DNA from: Sphingomonas segetis
GTDB taxonomy: Bacteria; Pseudomonadota; Alphaproteobacteria; Sphingomonadales; Sphingomonadaceae
Direction of reading: 5' to 3'
DNA: 38,024 bases
NCBI RefSeq assembly: GCF_009720245.1
Contig: NZ_WJSQ01000006.1
Coordinates: 1 to 38,024, forward strand
Both the position numbers and the translations under genes were made by a program. Under the pieces are notes generated by a model that saw only the letters and a program-made list of their open reading frames with translations, was not told the DNA's origin and made no database searches. Position 1 is the stretch's first letter; each line of letters starts with the position of its first letter. This document shows, in pieces, positions 12,631 through 21,224 of the stretch.

Positions 12631-13737
12631 ATGCCGCGGAAGCGCTGGTTGCCTCAGTGGGTGTCTGAATTTCGCGATCGGCACGGCAAGCCCCGTTATC
12701 GATTCCGGCGCCAGGGATTCGCCCAATATCTCTTCAAGAACGCGCCTGGCACAGAGGGTTTTCGCCAGGAGTATGAAGGATGCAAGCAAGGGCTTGTAGC
12801 CGAACCCATCATGGCCGGCGCCGAGCGAACGAAACCGGGCAGCTTCGACGACTTGGTAAGTCGCTATTATCGATCGCCTGATTTCCTGGACCCTGGCGAT
12901 CGCACGCGCGAAGTCTATCGCGGCGTCATTGATCGCTGGCGCGAAACCGTCGGGAAGAATGGTCGAAGGTTCGGCGATTCGATGGTGAGCGACCTGGAGT
13001 CGCGCCACGTTGAAGCCATGATGGCGGCAATGCTGCCGCACCGGACGGCCGCCAATATGCTTCGCAAGCGCCTAAGCGCACTGATGAACTTCGCGATTAG
13101 GCAGGGAATAGCGTCGTCAAATCCCGTGCTCGCCACGCGGCCCTATAAGGTGGAAACAGACGGGTTCCATACCTGGACAGAAGACGAAATCGCACAATAT
13201 CAGAAGCGTCACGGCGTCGGCACAAAGGCGCGGCTCGCCTTCGACCTAATGCTGTGGACCGGTCAGCGGGGCGGCGATGCACGCGTCATGGGGCCGCAGC
13301 ACATTCGCGGGAAGCGCCTGACGGTCACCCAGGAGAAAACTGGGGCCGTCGTGTCGCTGCCGATTCTGGCGCCGCTCGCCGAATCCATCATGGCGACGCG
13401 CTCCGGTGCGATGGTCTTCCTGCTTAGCGATCAAGGCCGCCCGTTCAGTCGCAAAGGTTTCGGCAACAAGTTTCGTCAGTGGTGCGATGAAGCCGGGCTG
13501 CGGCATTGCTCTGCGCACGGCCTTCGCAAAGCTGCCGCCCGTCGCTTTGCTGAAGCCGGCTGCAGTAACCAGCAGATCAAATCGTGGACCGGCCATGTGA
13601 CGGACAGCGAAGTCGCGAGATACACGGCCGCGGCCGACCAGGCGATGCTGTCGGACGCCGCGGCGGACCTTCTGATGGCTAACCTTCGCAACAGGTTAGC
13701 CAATCAAAACGACAACCAGCTGGAAAGTAACGGCTAA
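12631..13737 (+). CDS. Tyrosine recombinase (integrase)
   Basis: 368 residues. The ATG at 12631 is preferred to the one at 12625 because GGAGG is seven bases upstream of the former and only one from the latter. An N-terminal arm-type region (KPRYRFRRQGFAQYLF) and a core-binding domain (about 70-165) are followed by a catalytic domain with Arg213 (GQRGGD), Lys236 (EKTGAVV), His296 and Arg299 (AHGLRKA), His322 (TGHVTD) and Tyr331 (ARYTAA). All residues of the Arg-Lys-His-Arg-His-Tyr set are present, so it should be active. It ends ten bases before the tRNA-Arg 3' end, as expected for integration into that tRNA. Confidence 0.97.
   Translation: MPRKRWLPQWVSEFRDRHGKPRYRFRRQGFAQYLFKNAPGTEGFRQEYEGCKQGLVAEPIMAGAERTKPGSFDDLVSRYYRSPDFLDPGDRTREVYRGVIDRWRETVGKNGRRFGDSMVSDLESRHVEAMMAAMLPHRTAANMLRKRLSALMNFAIRQGIASSNPVLATRPYKVETDGFHTWTEDEIAQYQKRHGVGTKARLAFDLMLWTGQRGGDARVMGPQHIRGKRLTVTQEKTGAVVSLPILAPLAESIMATRSGAMVFLLSDQGRPFSRKGFGNKFRQWCDEAGLRHCSAHGLRKAAARRFAEAGCSNQQIKSWTGHVTDSEVARYTAAADQAMLSDAAADLLMANLRNRLANQNDNQLESNG
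13676..13702. other. Inverted TGGCTAACC sites, possible integrase arm sites
   Basis: TGGCTAACC (13676-13684) and its complement GGTTAGCCA (13694-13702) lie at the end of the integrase gene, about 46-72 bp from the att core. The same 9-mer is found at 2880-2888 near the other end. Paired arm sites flanking the core are typical of tyrosine integrases. Confidence 0.45.
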
Positions 13738-13747
13738 ATGGCAAAGG

Positions 13748-13824
<77 letters not shown>

Positions 13825-13984
13825 TTAGGCGAGCGGACTTAGCGACGCCGCCGCCGCGCGACAAGCGGGAGCTTGGCATTGACCTAAGTGATTCATGGCG
13901 CTCGCTAAATGCGCCAAATTGTGGATAACTTGCGGTTAGCGACTCGTGCGGGGCGAGCGCGCTTCAGGTGTCGGGGCGGGGGCC

Positions 13985-14167
13985 GTGACAACCGATTTGA
14001 GCTATTATCGGCGGCGCGCGTCGGAAGAGCGCACAGCCGCGCTCAATTCGCGCGACCCGCGTGTGCGCCGGGTGCACGCCCAAATGGCCGAGCGCTACGA
14101 AGAGCGCGTCCGCGGCATGACCGCGCATCACGAGCAACTCTTCGTGCCGATGACCGAGAACGCCTGA
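13985..14167 (+). CDS. Small basic hypothetical protein
   Basis: 60 residues from GTG at 13985 (TTDLSYYRRRASEERTAALN, then SRDPRVRRVHAQMAERYEER). It is highly charged and helical. Proteins of this type (YY-x-R-R-x-x-x-E followed by a D-P-R-V-R-x-x-H segment) recur as small hypotheticals in sphingomonads; no function is known to me. The 160-bp gap before it (13825-13984) holds the tRNA promoter region and a single perfect DnaA-box-like sequence, nothing more. Confidence 0.6.
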   Translation: MTTDLSYYRRRASEERTAALNSRDPRVRRVHAQMAERYEERVRGMTAHHEQLFVPMTENA

Positions 14168-14229
14168 AGGACGTCCGGGCAGAGCTTGCCCAACGGAACC
14201 CCCCTCCCCGCCTCCCGTTGAGGCGGCGC

Positions 14230-15015
14230 ATGGACCAGCAGGTGACAGACCGGCCGACGGGATCCCTCATCCAGCCGCCGCCCGCGGCCGAAGCCTTTTA
14301 TTCGGAAGTGCTGCGGCTGATGGCCAAATCCGACATCCCGTTCCTCGTTTCGGGGACTTATGCGCTGGCGAGCTACACCGGGATCGACCGCCCGACGAAA
14401 GACGTCGACGTGTTCGCCAAGGCCGGCGACGCGCTGAAGATGCTGGCCTTCTTCAAGGAGCACGAGTTCGACGTCGAGATGGTCGACGACCGCTGGCTCG
14501 CGCGGGTCACGCGCGGGAAGCTGTTCGTCGACATCATTTACAACATGCCGACGGTGACCACGCACGTCACCGACGAGTGGTTCGAAGGCGCGCCCGAGAC
14601 CGAGCTGTTCGGCGCGAACGTGCGCCTGGTTCCGCCGACCCAGTTCATCTGGTCGAAGATCTTCGTCCAGGACCATCACCGCTATGACGGCGCCGACGTC
14701 GCGCACATGATTCTGAAGCGCCACAAGGAGATCAACTGGGAGCAGCTCCTCTCGCACATGGAGCTCTACTGGGAAGTTCTCCTGATCGCGCTTCTCAACT
14801 TCCGTTTCATCTACCCGAGCGAGCGCGAAGTCGTGCCCAAGTGGCTGATGGACGAGCTGCTCGAGCGGCTCAAGGACCAGGCCGACGTGAAAGGACCCGG
14901 CAAGCGAGTCTGCCGCGGACGCATCTTTTCCCCGCGTGATTATTCGATTGACGTCGATCAATGGGGATTCTCCGAAGCCGTCGGCAATCTTGAAGAGCAA
15001 TATGGCAGCGACTGA
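14230..15015 (+). CDS. Nucleotidyltransferase-fold protein
   Basis: 261 residues from the ATG at 14230, which follows GAGGCGG. PFLVSGTYALASYTG (about 37-51) with RPTKDVDVF (Asp58 and Asp60) is the G-S/T plus D-x-D pattern of nucleotidyltransferases of the minimal MNT/AbiEii-like group. The later KLFVDIIYN could supply a third acid. The C-terminal half (IFVQDHHRYDGADVAHMILK) is helical. The substrate is unknown. The last 14 bases overlap the phosphoesterase gene, so the two are translationally coupled. Confidence 0.7.
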   Translation: MDQQVTDRPTGSLIQPPPAAEAFYSEVLRLMAKSDIPFLVSGTYALASYTGIDRPTKDVDVFAKAGDALKMLAFFKEHEFDVEMVDDRWLARVTRGKLFVDIIYNMPTVTTHVTDEWFEGAPETELFGANVRLVPPTQFIWSKIFVQDHHRYDGADVAHMILKRHKEINWEQLLSHMELYWEVLLIALLNFRFIYPSEREVVPKWLMDELLERLKDQADVKGPGKRVCRGRIFSPRDYSIDVDQWGFSEAVGNLEEQYGSD

Positions 15016-15739
15016 CGGACCCAGCGGCAAGCTCCGGGTAGCGGCGATCGGCGATCTCCACGTGATGGAGGATAGCGTCACACCCTACCGCGAGATGTTC
15101 GCCGAGATCGCCAACGCGGCCGACGTGCTGGTACTGTGCGGCGATCTTACGAATTTCGGCAAGACCTCCGAGGCGGAGATCCTCGCAGAGGATATCCGCG
15201 CCTGCTCCATCCCTGTGCTCGGCGTGCTCGGCAACCACGATTACGAATGCGGACAGCCGGAGCAGGTCTGCTCGATCCTGCAAGAGGCGGGGATGACCGT
15301 CCTCGACGAGCAGGCTGTCGAGATCGAAGGCGTGGGGTTCGCCGGCGTGAAGGGCTTCCTCGGCGGGTTCGGACGCGGCGAGCTTGCGCCGTTCGGCGAG
15401 CCGATCGTCAAGGCCTTCGTCGACGAGGTGCTGAGCGAGGCGCGCAAGCTCGAGAACCAGCTGCGCACCTTGCGCACCGAACGCAGCGTCGCCGTGCTCC
15501 ATTATTCGCCGATCATCGGCACGATCGAAGGCGAGCCGCCCGAGATTTTCCAGTACCTTGGTTCGCAACGCCTGTGCGAGCCGATCGACCGCTTCGATCA
15601 TGTGCAAGCCGTCGTCCACGGCCACGCCCATCACGGCACGTACGAAGGCCGTACGCCGATGGGCAAGCCGGTCTACAATGTCGCGCAGTTCGTCCTGAGG
15701 CCTTTGTTCGGCAAGGCGTACACGGTCCTCGAAATCTAG
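15002..15739 (+). CDS. Calcineurin-like metallophosphoesterase
   Basis: 245 residues from the ATG at 15002. The motif series is complete: GDLH (17-20), GDLTN (47-51), GNHD (77-80), then LHYSP and HGHAHHG near the C-terminus. These supply the two-metal site of the Icc/class III phosphodiesterase group. No signal peptide is present, so it is likely cytosolic. It overlaps the upstream nucleotidyltransferase gene, which suggests that the pair makes or removes a nucleotide modification or signal together. Confidence 0.85.
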   Translation: MAATDGPSGKLRVAAIGDLHVMEDSVTPYREMFAEIANAADVLVLCGDLTNFGKTSEAEILAEDIRACSIPVLGVLGNHDYECGQPEQVCSILQEAGMTVLDEQAVEIEGVGFAGVKGFLGGFGRGELAPFGEPIVKAFVDEVLSEARKLENQLRTLRTERSVAVLHYSPIIGTIEGEPPEIFQYLGSQRLCEPIDRFDHVQAVVHGHAHHGTYEGRTPMGKPVYNVAQFVLRPLFGKAYTVLEI

Positions 15740-15796
15740 CGTTGGCGTACGCTGATCCGACATTTGCCAGCGCCGAATGGATTTACGATCATATTG

Positions 15797-15813
15797 TCTA
15801 GTAAGTGACTAGA
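15797..15813. promoter_or_regulatory. TCTAGT palindrome upstream of permease gene
   Basis: TCTAGT-AAGTG-ACTAGA is a perfect 6-bp inverted repeat 38 bp upstream of the TauE/SafE start, in an otherwise empty 112-bp gap (15740-15851). It could be an operator or a weak hairpin; no T-run follows. Confidence 0.3.
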
Positions 15814-15851
15814 GATTAGGGCTGCGCGAAATCGATCACGGGGGAATCGAC

Positions 15852-16607
15852 GTGGGCGCATTCCATTTTCTCGATCTGCTGCCGTTCATTGCCGCGGGGA
15901 TGGCCGCACAAATCGTCGATGGCGCGCTCGGCATGGCGTTCGGCGTGATCTCCAACACGCTGCTGATCAGCCTCGGGGTCGCGCCGGCCGCCGCGTCGGC
16001 GGGCGTCCACACGGTCGAGACCTTCACCACCTGCGTGTCCGGGCTCAGCCATATCGCCCACCGCAACGTCGACTGGAAGCTGCTCGCCCGCCTCGCTGTT
16101 CCCGGCATCGTGGGCGCCGCCATCGGCGCCTACGTGCTGACCCAGATCGACGGAGCAACGGCCAAGCCGTTCGTCCTCGCTTACCTCGCTGCGATCGGCC
16201 TGTTTCTCACCTGGCGCGGTGTGCGTTACCCGCCGCACCACAAGCCGGCGCGGATCGTCGAGCCGCTCGGCCTAGTCGGCGGGTTCCTCGATGCTGCCGG
16301 CGGCGGCGGATGGGGTCCCGTCGTCACCGGCAACCTGCTCGCCCAGGGCGCCGAGCCGCGCCGCACGATCGGCACCGTCAATAGCGCCGAGTTCCTGGTG
16401 ACGCTCACCTCGACGATCACCTTCGTGGTCGCGCTCGGCTGGGCGGCGTTCACCGCCGCGACGCTCGGTCTCCTCATCGGCGGAATTATCGCCGCGCCGC
16501 TCGGTGCATGGCTGGTGAAGCGCATCTCGCCCAGGCCGCTGCTGGTGATGGTCGGTATCCTGCTCACGCTGACCAGCGCCTACGGGATCTACCGGGCAGT
16601 CGCCTGA
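15852..16607 (+). CDS. TauE/SafE-family membrane permease
   Basis: 251 residues from GTG at 15852, with GGGGGA upstream. About seven to eight hydrophobic segments are visible, in two halves carrying related loops: IVDGALGMAFGVISN near the N-terminus and LDAAGGGGWGPVVTGNLL at about 143-160. Both are signature segments of the sulfite-exporter/TauE family (DUF81). Family members move sulfite, sulfoacetate or similar organosulfur anions. No sulfur gene is adjacent, so the substrate is not determined. Confidence 0.88.
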   Translation: MGAFHFLDLLPFIAAGMAAQIVDGALGMAFGVISNTLLISLGVAPAAASAGVHTVETFTTCVSGLSHIAHRNVDWKLLARLAVPGIVGAAIGAYVLTQIDGATAKPFVLAYLAAIGLFLTWRGVRYPPHHKPARIVEPLGLVGGFLDAAGGGGWGPVVTGNLLAQGAEPRRTIGTVNSAEFLVTLTSTITFVVALGWAAFTAATLGLLIGGIIAAPLGAWLVKRISPRPLLVMVGILLTLTSAYGIYRAVA

Positions 16608-16631
16608 CACCCGGCTGAACCGGAGAAAGCC

Positions 16632-17252
16632 ATGCTCTTCCTGCTCTTCCTCGACCCGGGCGTCGAGATGGTCGTCTCCAGTCGCGGGATGTCGAAGGGC
16701 ATTGAGCAAACGAAAGGGCCGCAGGTCATCCCCAAGGCCTATGTGCAGATTGGCGACGTTCAGCTCGGCGGCCAGTGGAAGAACGTAACCTCGACCAGTG
16801 CAGAAGGCGAGTCGGCAGCCTTCGTCAACGCCAGCCGCAAGTTTGGCCCCAACTCCCTGGCGATCGGTGCGGCGTACAAGTTTCAGACAAACGCGAGGCA
16901 CGGCACGGATTCGGACTCATTCGAATTTTCCGCCGCGCTCAGTCGCAAGGTCGGCAGGCTCTCGCTCAAGCTCGGTGCGGTCTACAGCCCCGACGACCTC
17001 GGCGGCACGAAGCAGTCGCTCTACGTCGAGGGCGGCCCATCGTTCGACCTCACGAAAACTCTCAGGCTGTCCGCGAATCTCGGCCGCCGCACGCGCGAGA
17101 ACAACGTCGACTATACGGCGATGAACTTCGGTGCGGCCAAAACCATTGCCGACGGTTTCGCGATCGATCTGCGCTACTACCGGACAAACCGCGGCAACCT
17201 CGACGGAATCTATCGCAGCCGCGCGGTTGTCGCGGGCCGCTGGACATTCTGA
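16632..17252 (+). CDS. TIGR02001-like beta-barrel protein
   Basis: 206 residues from ATG at 16632, with GGAGA six bases upstream. The middle and end show alternating polar/hydrophobic strands (RKFGPNSLAIGAAYKF, then LSLKLGAVYSPDDLGG, RLSANLGRR), and the protein ends GRWTF, a C-terminal aromatic typical of outer-membrane barrels. The pattern AMNFGAAKTIADGFAIDLRY fits the TIGR02001 conserved alphaproteobacterial family. A clean signal peptide is not obvious (MLFLLFLDPGVEM), so the true start or export route is uncertain. It follows the permease by 24 bases. Confidence 0.6.
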   Translation: MLFLLFLDPGVEMVVSSRGMSKGIEQTKGPQVIPKAYVQIGDVQLGGQWKNVTSTSAEGESAAFVNASRKFGPNSLAIGAAYKFQTNARHGTDSDSFEFSAALSRKVGRLSLKLGAVYSPDDLGGTKQSLYVEGGPSFDLTKTLRLSANLGRRTRENNVDYTAMNFGAAKTIADGFAIDLRYYRTNRGNLDGIYRSRAVVAGRWTF

Positions 17253-17256
17253 GAGT

Positions 17257-18306
17257 CTATTTGTCCTCGCCGGGGATCGGCGTCGGCGTGTCGAGCGTCT
17301 CGATGACGTAGAGCCGCTTCACCAGCACGTAGGTGACGACGGTCAGCGGCGCGGCGAAGAGGATGCCGATGAGTCCGAACAGCACCGCGAAGGCGAGCAG
17401 CGAGAAAAGCAGGACGACGGCGGGCACATCCACCGCATATTGCTGGATGATCGGCTGGATCAGATAAGCTTCGGAATGCTGGACGAAAACGTACATCAGC
17501 GTCGTCCACAGCGCGAGCTCGGGGCTCTGCACCAGCGCGATCAAGATGCCGGGCACCGCCGCAAGGATCGGTCCGGCAAACGGGATGAACTCGAAAAATC
17601 CTGCGAGTATTCCGAGCACCAGCCACGACTGAACGCCGAGCAGCCACAGGCCCGTGGCGGTCATCGCGCCGATCACGATCATGGCGATGAGCTGGCCCTT
17701 GAGCCACAGGCGCAGCGCGCGCTCGGATTCGTCCATCGCCTCGGCGATGAGGGCGCGCTTGGCCGGCGGCACCAGCTTGATCGCGCCGGTGCGGTAAAAG
17801 CCCGGCTCGGCGGCGAGGAAGATGCCGCCGAAGAGGACGATCAGGAAATTGGCGAGGCCGTTGCTTGCGGTCGAGAGCCAGGTGCCGAAGCGCGATACGA
17901 GCGTGCCGCCGCTGTTGTGGAGCTGCGAGAACCACGCCTGGAACGGGTGCGCGAGCCCGAAGCTGCCGAGCCACTGGTCGACCCGCGCGAGCGCTCTCGG
18001 CAGCGTCTGCGTCAACGCGTCGGTCTGCGCCGCAATTTGCCGCCCGAGCAGCCAACCGACTCCGACGAAAACGGCGACGATGAGGAGTACGGAAGTCAAC
18101 ATCGCCACCTGACCCGGAAGCCGCAGATGTTTTGAAAGGGGGTCGGCGATCGCGCGGAAGATGGTCCCCATGACTACGGCACCGAACAGCAGGACGATTA
18201 CGGTGCGCAGCTGCCACATGAGCAGCGCGAGCGCGGCCAGGCCAATGACGATCAGCGCTCGGCGGACGAATTTCGCCTCGGCGTCCGGTTGCTTGCTGCT
18301 TGCCAC
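17257..18306 (-). CDS. AI-2E-family (PerM-like) membrane permease
   Basis: 349 residues from GTG at 18306; longer upstream frames are Arg-rich and overlap the next gene. Hydrophobic segments near the start (ALIVIGLAALALLMWQL) and later ones, together with a central linker (RALARVDQWLGSFG) and the C-terminal FVQHSEAYLIQPIIQQYAVD stretch, are typical of the AI-2E transporter/PerM family. Family members export diverse small molecules or act as Na+/H+ antiporters; an autoinducer role should not be assumed. It converges on the TIGR02001-like gene with four bases between. Confidence 0.85.
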   Translation of the reverse strand: MASSKQPDAEAKFVRRALIVIGLAALALLMWQLRTVIVLLFGAVVMGTIFRAIADPLSKHLRLPGQVAMLTSVLLIVAVFVGVGWLLGRQIAAQTDALTQTLPRALARVDQWLGSFGLAHPFQAWFSQLHNSGGTLVSRFGTWLSTASNGLANFLIVLFGGIFLAAEPGFYRTGAIKLVPPAKRALIAEAMDESERALRLWLKGQLIAMIVIGAMTATGLWLLGVQSWLVLGILAGFFEFIPFAGPILAAVPGILIALVQSPELALWTTLMYVFVQHSEAYLIQPIIQQYAVDVPAVVLLFSLLAFAVLFGLIGILFAAPLTVVTYVLVKRLYVIETLDTPTPIPGEDK

Positions 18307-18350
18307 GGCGCAACTAGCGCTTGCGCGGCCGAAGCGTTCCGGAACGGCTG

Positions 18351-18587
18351 CTAGGCCGGTTCGCGCTCCTGCATGGCGCGCTCTGTCTTCGACGCGGCCA
18401 TTTCGGTCTTCAGGACGATCTTCTCGCGCCGGAAGACGTGCTCCGGCGCGTCGCTGATATTGATGCCGTCGTCGTGAGCGTCGGCCGATCGCCGAGTCAG
18501 CAGGAATGCAGCCGCTCCGGCCGCCGCGATTCCGGCGCCGATCGGGGCCCACTGGGTGCCTTTGCCAAGAGTGCCGTTATCCGCCAT
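18351..18587 (-). CDS. Small single-pass membrane protein
   Basis: 78 residues: a Gly-rich start ([19 protein letters not shown]), one hydrophobic segment ([14 protein letters not shown], about 18-31), and a charged C-terminal tail ([20 protein letters not shown]). It is probably anchored in the inner membrane with a cytosolic tail. No family is recognised. It diverges from the dioxygenase gene across 76 bp and precedes the AI-2E permease by 44 bp, so it may share its transcript. Confidence 0.6.
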   Translation of the reverse strand: MADNGTLGKGTQWAPIGAGIAAAGAAAFLLTRRSADAHDDGINISDAPEHVFRREKIVLKTEMAASKTERAMQEREPA

Positions 18588-18663
18588 GGCTCGCCTCCGT
18601 TGGGTGGTAGATGAACCGTCGAGACAAGGGCGCGTTCCTGCCCTTGCGAAGGAGAGCGGGCCG

Positions 18664-19512
18664 ATGAGTCGACTGCCGGCACTGTTCATCGGACACGGCA
18701 GCCCGATGAACACCCTTGAGGTCAACGGGTTCACGACCTCGTGGCGCTCGCTCGGGCAGAAACTGCCCAGGCCGCGAGCGCTGCTGGTGGTCTCAGCCCA
18801 CTGGTTCTTCGGAGCGACGGCGGTCACGGCGATGCCGCAGCCGCGCACGATCCACGATTTCTACGGCTTCCCGCCCGAACTGTTTGCGTTCGACTATCCG
18901 GCCCCCGGCGACCCTGAACTCGCTGCCGAAGTCGTCGACACGCTGGCGCCGGTCTGGTGCGGGCTCGACGGCGACCAGTGGGGCCTCGACCACGGCACGT
19001 GGAGCGTGCTCGCCCACGTCTATCCGCAAGCGGACATTCCGGTCGTCCAGCTGTCGATCAATGCGCTCAAGCCGCTCGATTACCATGTCGATCTGGGGCG
19101 GCGGCTCGCACCCTTGCGCGAGCGCGGAGTGATGATCCTCGGCAGCGGCAATGTCGTGCATAATCTTCGACGCGTGCAGTGGGACAATCCGGATGGCGCG
19201 TTCGACTGGGCCGAGCGGTTCGACGAAGCCGTGGCCGAGCAACTCGCGAGCGACCCCGGCGACATCCTCAAAGTGACGGCGCATCCCGACTACGAGCTCG
19301 CCGTGCCGACTCCCGATCACTTTATTCCATTGCTCTATATCGCCGGTCTGGCGGCGGAATCGGGCGAGCCGGTGGAGCCGCTCATCCGCGGCTACGCGAT
19401 GGGCTCGCTGTCGATGAGCTGCTTCGACGTCGGATCAGGCCTTGCCTGCCGCGAAGAGCAAGGCGCGGCGACGATCCCCGAGCATGTGCCGCCGGAGCAA
19501 ACGAATATCTAG
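18664..19512 (+). CDS. ygiD: 4,5-DOPA-dioxygenase-type extradiol dioxygenase
   Basis: 282 residues from ATG at 18664, preceded by AAGGAGAG. The family layout is clear: [10 protein letters not shown] at the N-terminus (metal-ligand His), [28 protein letters not shown], and the C-terminal FDVGSGL. This is the class III LigB-like DODA/YgiD group, which cleaves catechol-type rings using Fe(II) or Zn. The physiological substrate in bacteria is often unknown. It lies near but outside the paa operon and reads in the opposite direction. It converges on the host-attachment-family gene with 11 bases between. Confidence 0.88.
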   Translation: MSRLPALFIGHGSPMNTLEVNGFTTSWRSLGQKLPRPRALLVVSAHWFFGATAVTAMPQPRTIHDFYGFPPELFAFDYPAPGDPELAAEVVDTLAPVWCGLDGDQWGLDHGTWSVLAHVYPQADIPVVQLSINALKPLDYHVDLGRRLAPLRERGVMILGSGNVVHNLRRVQWDNPDGAFDWAERFDEAVAEQLASDPGDILKVTAHPDYELAVPTPDHFIPLLYIAGLAAESGEPVEPLIRGYAMGSLSMSCFDVGSGLACREEQGAATIPEHVPPEQTNI

Positions 19513-19523
19513 TCCGGTGCTTC

Positions 19524-19964
19524 TCAGCTGGCGCGGATGATCCGCTCGATCTCGCTCACCGGCACATTGGTGACATTCTTTGGCACCTCTCCGGCCAGGC
19601 GTCGCTCCAGCTCGCCGTGATAATATTTGCGCAGCTCACCCAGGGTGCGAGGCGGCGCAACGATGATCAGCGATTCGAATTCGTTGCCGAGCGCGCGCCG
19701 ATTGAGCATCTCGGCCGTCGCCATGGCGAAGCGGTCCTCTCCGATCTGACGGGAATCGGCCTCGTCGTAGGCGCTCCGGCCGGGACCGACGCTCGAGAAC
19801 GACCGACCCGGCACATCGCGCCGCAGCTCGCTGTTGGCGAGGCTTTCCTGTTCGTCCTGCTCGACGAGAATCAGGTGCGGAAAGTCACTGTCGCCCTGGT
19901 TGCGGAACAGCAGCATTTTCTCACCGTCGGCGACCGCGACAAATGCATCGTGTGGAATTTCCAT
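19524..19964 (-). CDS. Host-attachment-family protein
   Basis: 146 residues. The N-terminal strand-rich start (AFVAVADGEKMLLFRN), the middle ANSELRRDVPGRSFSSVG, and the C-terminal half with LIIVAPPRTLGELRKYYH fit the host-attachment family (PF10116), named after an Agrobacterium protein. The fold resembles eRF1-like/actin-depolymerising small domains; the real function is unsettled. It is soluble with no signal peptide. The gene lies 56 bases after the E2 stop in the same direction, so it may be read from the same transcript. Confidence 0.8.
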   Translation of the reverse strand: MEIPHDAFVAVADGEKMLLFRNQGDSDFPHLILVEQDEQESLANSELRRDVPGRSFSSVGPGRSAYDEADSRQIGEDRFAMATAEMLNRRALGNEFESLIIVAPPRTLGELRKYYHGELERRLAGEVPKNVTNVPVSEIERIIRAS

Positions 19965-20020
19965 TGCCCACTCCTCGTCCGTTTGAATGAACGCCGGGCA
20001 GAAGACATGGTTGCTGCGAG

Positions 20021-21223
20021 TCAGTCTTGCGGCCAGCTCTCCAGAATCTCGACGAATCGGCTAAGCCATGCATTGGTTTGATGGCCGTCGATCACGCGGT
20101 GGTCGATGGTGAGCGTCACATAGGCCATCGGCCGCACGAGGATCGCGTCCTGGCCGCCGATCTCGCGCACCACGACCCGCTTCTGAAGCTTGCCGATGCC
20201 GAGGATCGCAGCCTGCCCCTGATGGAGGATGATCGGCGCCGCGAGGAGCGAGCCGGAAACCCCATGGTTGGAGATGGTGAAGCTTCCGCCCGACACTTCG
20301 GAGCGCTCGAGCTTTCCGTCGCGGGCGCTGCGGGTGAGATCGCCCAGTTTGGCTCCGATCTGCTCGAGGCTGAGCTTGCCTGCGTCCTTGACGACGGGGA
20401 CCACGAGCCCCTTCTCGCCGAGCGCGGTCCCGACGCCGATGTCGACTGTCGGCGAGATGGCGATGCGGTCCTTCTCCCACCGGCCGTTGATCGACGGCGC
20501 GGCAGACATCGCTTCGGCGGCTGCTTTGACGATGTAGGCGGTGTAGCTCAGCTTCACGCCGCGTTCGGCCATGGCTGCTTTGTGCGCGGCGATTGCGGAG
20601 AAGTCCGCTTCGAACACCGCGGTGACATGCGGCTGCTCGGCGACGGCGCGCGCCATGTTCTCGGCGATCGTCAGGCGCATGCGGTCGTGCGGGATATCCT
20701 GCGCGCTGAACTGGCGAGGTTGCACGGTGGCGGGCTCGCCGATGCCAACGACCGTGGCGGCGGCGATCGCGCGGTCGACGTCTTCGCGGGTTACGCGGCC
20801 GTTTCGGCCGGTTCCTGCGATGCGCGCGGGGTCAATGCCGTGCTGGAGGCAGGCCCGTCGGACGGAGGGGGAGAGGCGGGACTCGTTACCGTTCCCCGGC
20901 GAAGGCCGGGGCCCAGGAGCGGTACCGGCCGCTGCATCTTCCGAATTCAATGAAGGCTTCGCCTCCTGGGTTCCGGCGTTCGCCGGGGTGCCTTTTGTCT
21001 CGATCCGCGCCAGCAGCGCGCCGGGCACCGCTTCGGCATCGGTGTCGAGCACAATCTCCGCCAGCACCCCCGCAGCGGGTGCGGGCACTTCCTGCGTCAC
21101 CTTGTCGGTCTCGAGCTCGACCAGCGGATCGTTCTCGGCCACCGCGTCACCTACCGCTTTCAGCCAGGCACGCACCACCGCTTTCGTACCCTCCTGCTCG
21201 TCGGGAACTCGAACTTCGATCAC
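20021..21223 (-). CDS. 2-oxoacid dehydrogenase E2 (dihydrolipoyl acyltransferase)
   Basis: 400 residues from GTG at 21223. Domains: a lipoyl domain (1 to about 75; the lipoylated Lys is in ELETDKVTQEV), a linker, a peripheral-subunit-binding domain (about 115-150, SPSVRRACLQHGIDPARIAG), and an acyltransferase domain ending in the catalytic DHRVIDGHQTN. The linker (about residues 79-110) is encoded by a palindromic repeat (20894-20988) read in frame. E2 moves the acyl group from E1 to CoA. The start lies one base after the E1 stop. Branched-chain, pyruvate or arylpyruvate substrates are possible; the aminotransferase upstream of E1 and the paa genes favour an aromatic or branched 2-oxoacid. 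Confidence 0.92.
   Translation of the reverse strand: MIEVRVPDEQEGTKAVVRAWLKAVGDAVAENDPLVELETDKVTQEVPAPAAGVLAEIVLDTDAEAVPGALLARIETKGTPANAGTQEAKPSLNSEDAAAGTAPGPRPSPGNGNESRLSPSVRRACLQHGIDPARIAGTGRNGRVTREDVDRAIAAATVVGIGEPATVQPRQFSAQDIPHDRMRLTIAENMARAVAEQPHVTAVFEADFSAIAAHKAAMAERGVKLSYTAYIVKAAAEAMSAAPSINGRWEKDRIAISPTVDIGVGTALGEKGLVVPVVKDAGKLSLEQIGAKLGDLTRSARDGKLERSEVSGGSFTISNHGVSGSLLAAPIILHQGQAAILGIGKLQKRVVVREIGGQDAILVRPMAYVTLTIDHRVIDGHQTNAWLSRFVEILESWPQD
20894..20988. repeat. Palindromic repeat inside the E2 coding region
   Basis: 20894-20919 and the complement of 20963-20988 agree at 23 of 26 positions (CCCCGGCGAA..CCCAGGAG type). The outer arms enclose a 43-bp centre. The repeat resembles the one between paaA and paaB, yet here it is translated as the linker between the lipoyl and subunit-binding domains. 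Confidence 0.75.
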
Positions 21224-21224
21224 T

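Noticed and set aside
18307-18552. A longer start for the AI-2E-family permease.
   Set aside because: The extra residues are Arg-rich, are read antiphase through the small membrane protein gene, and match no permease N-terminus.
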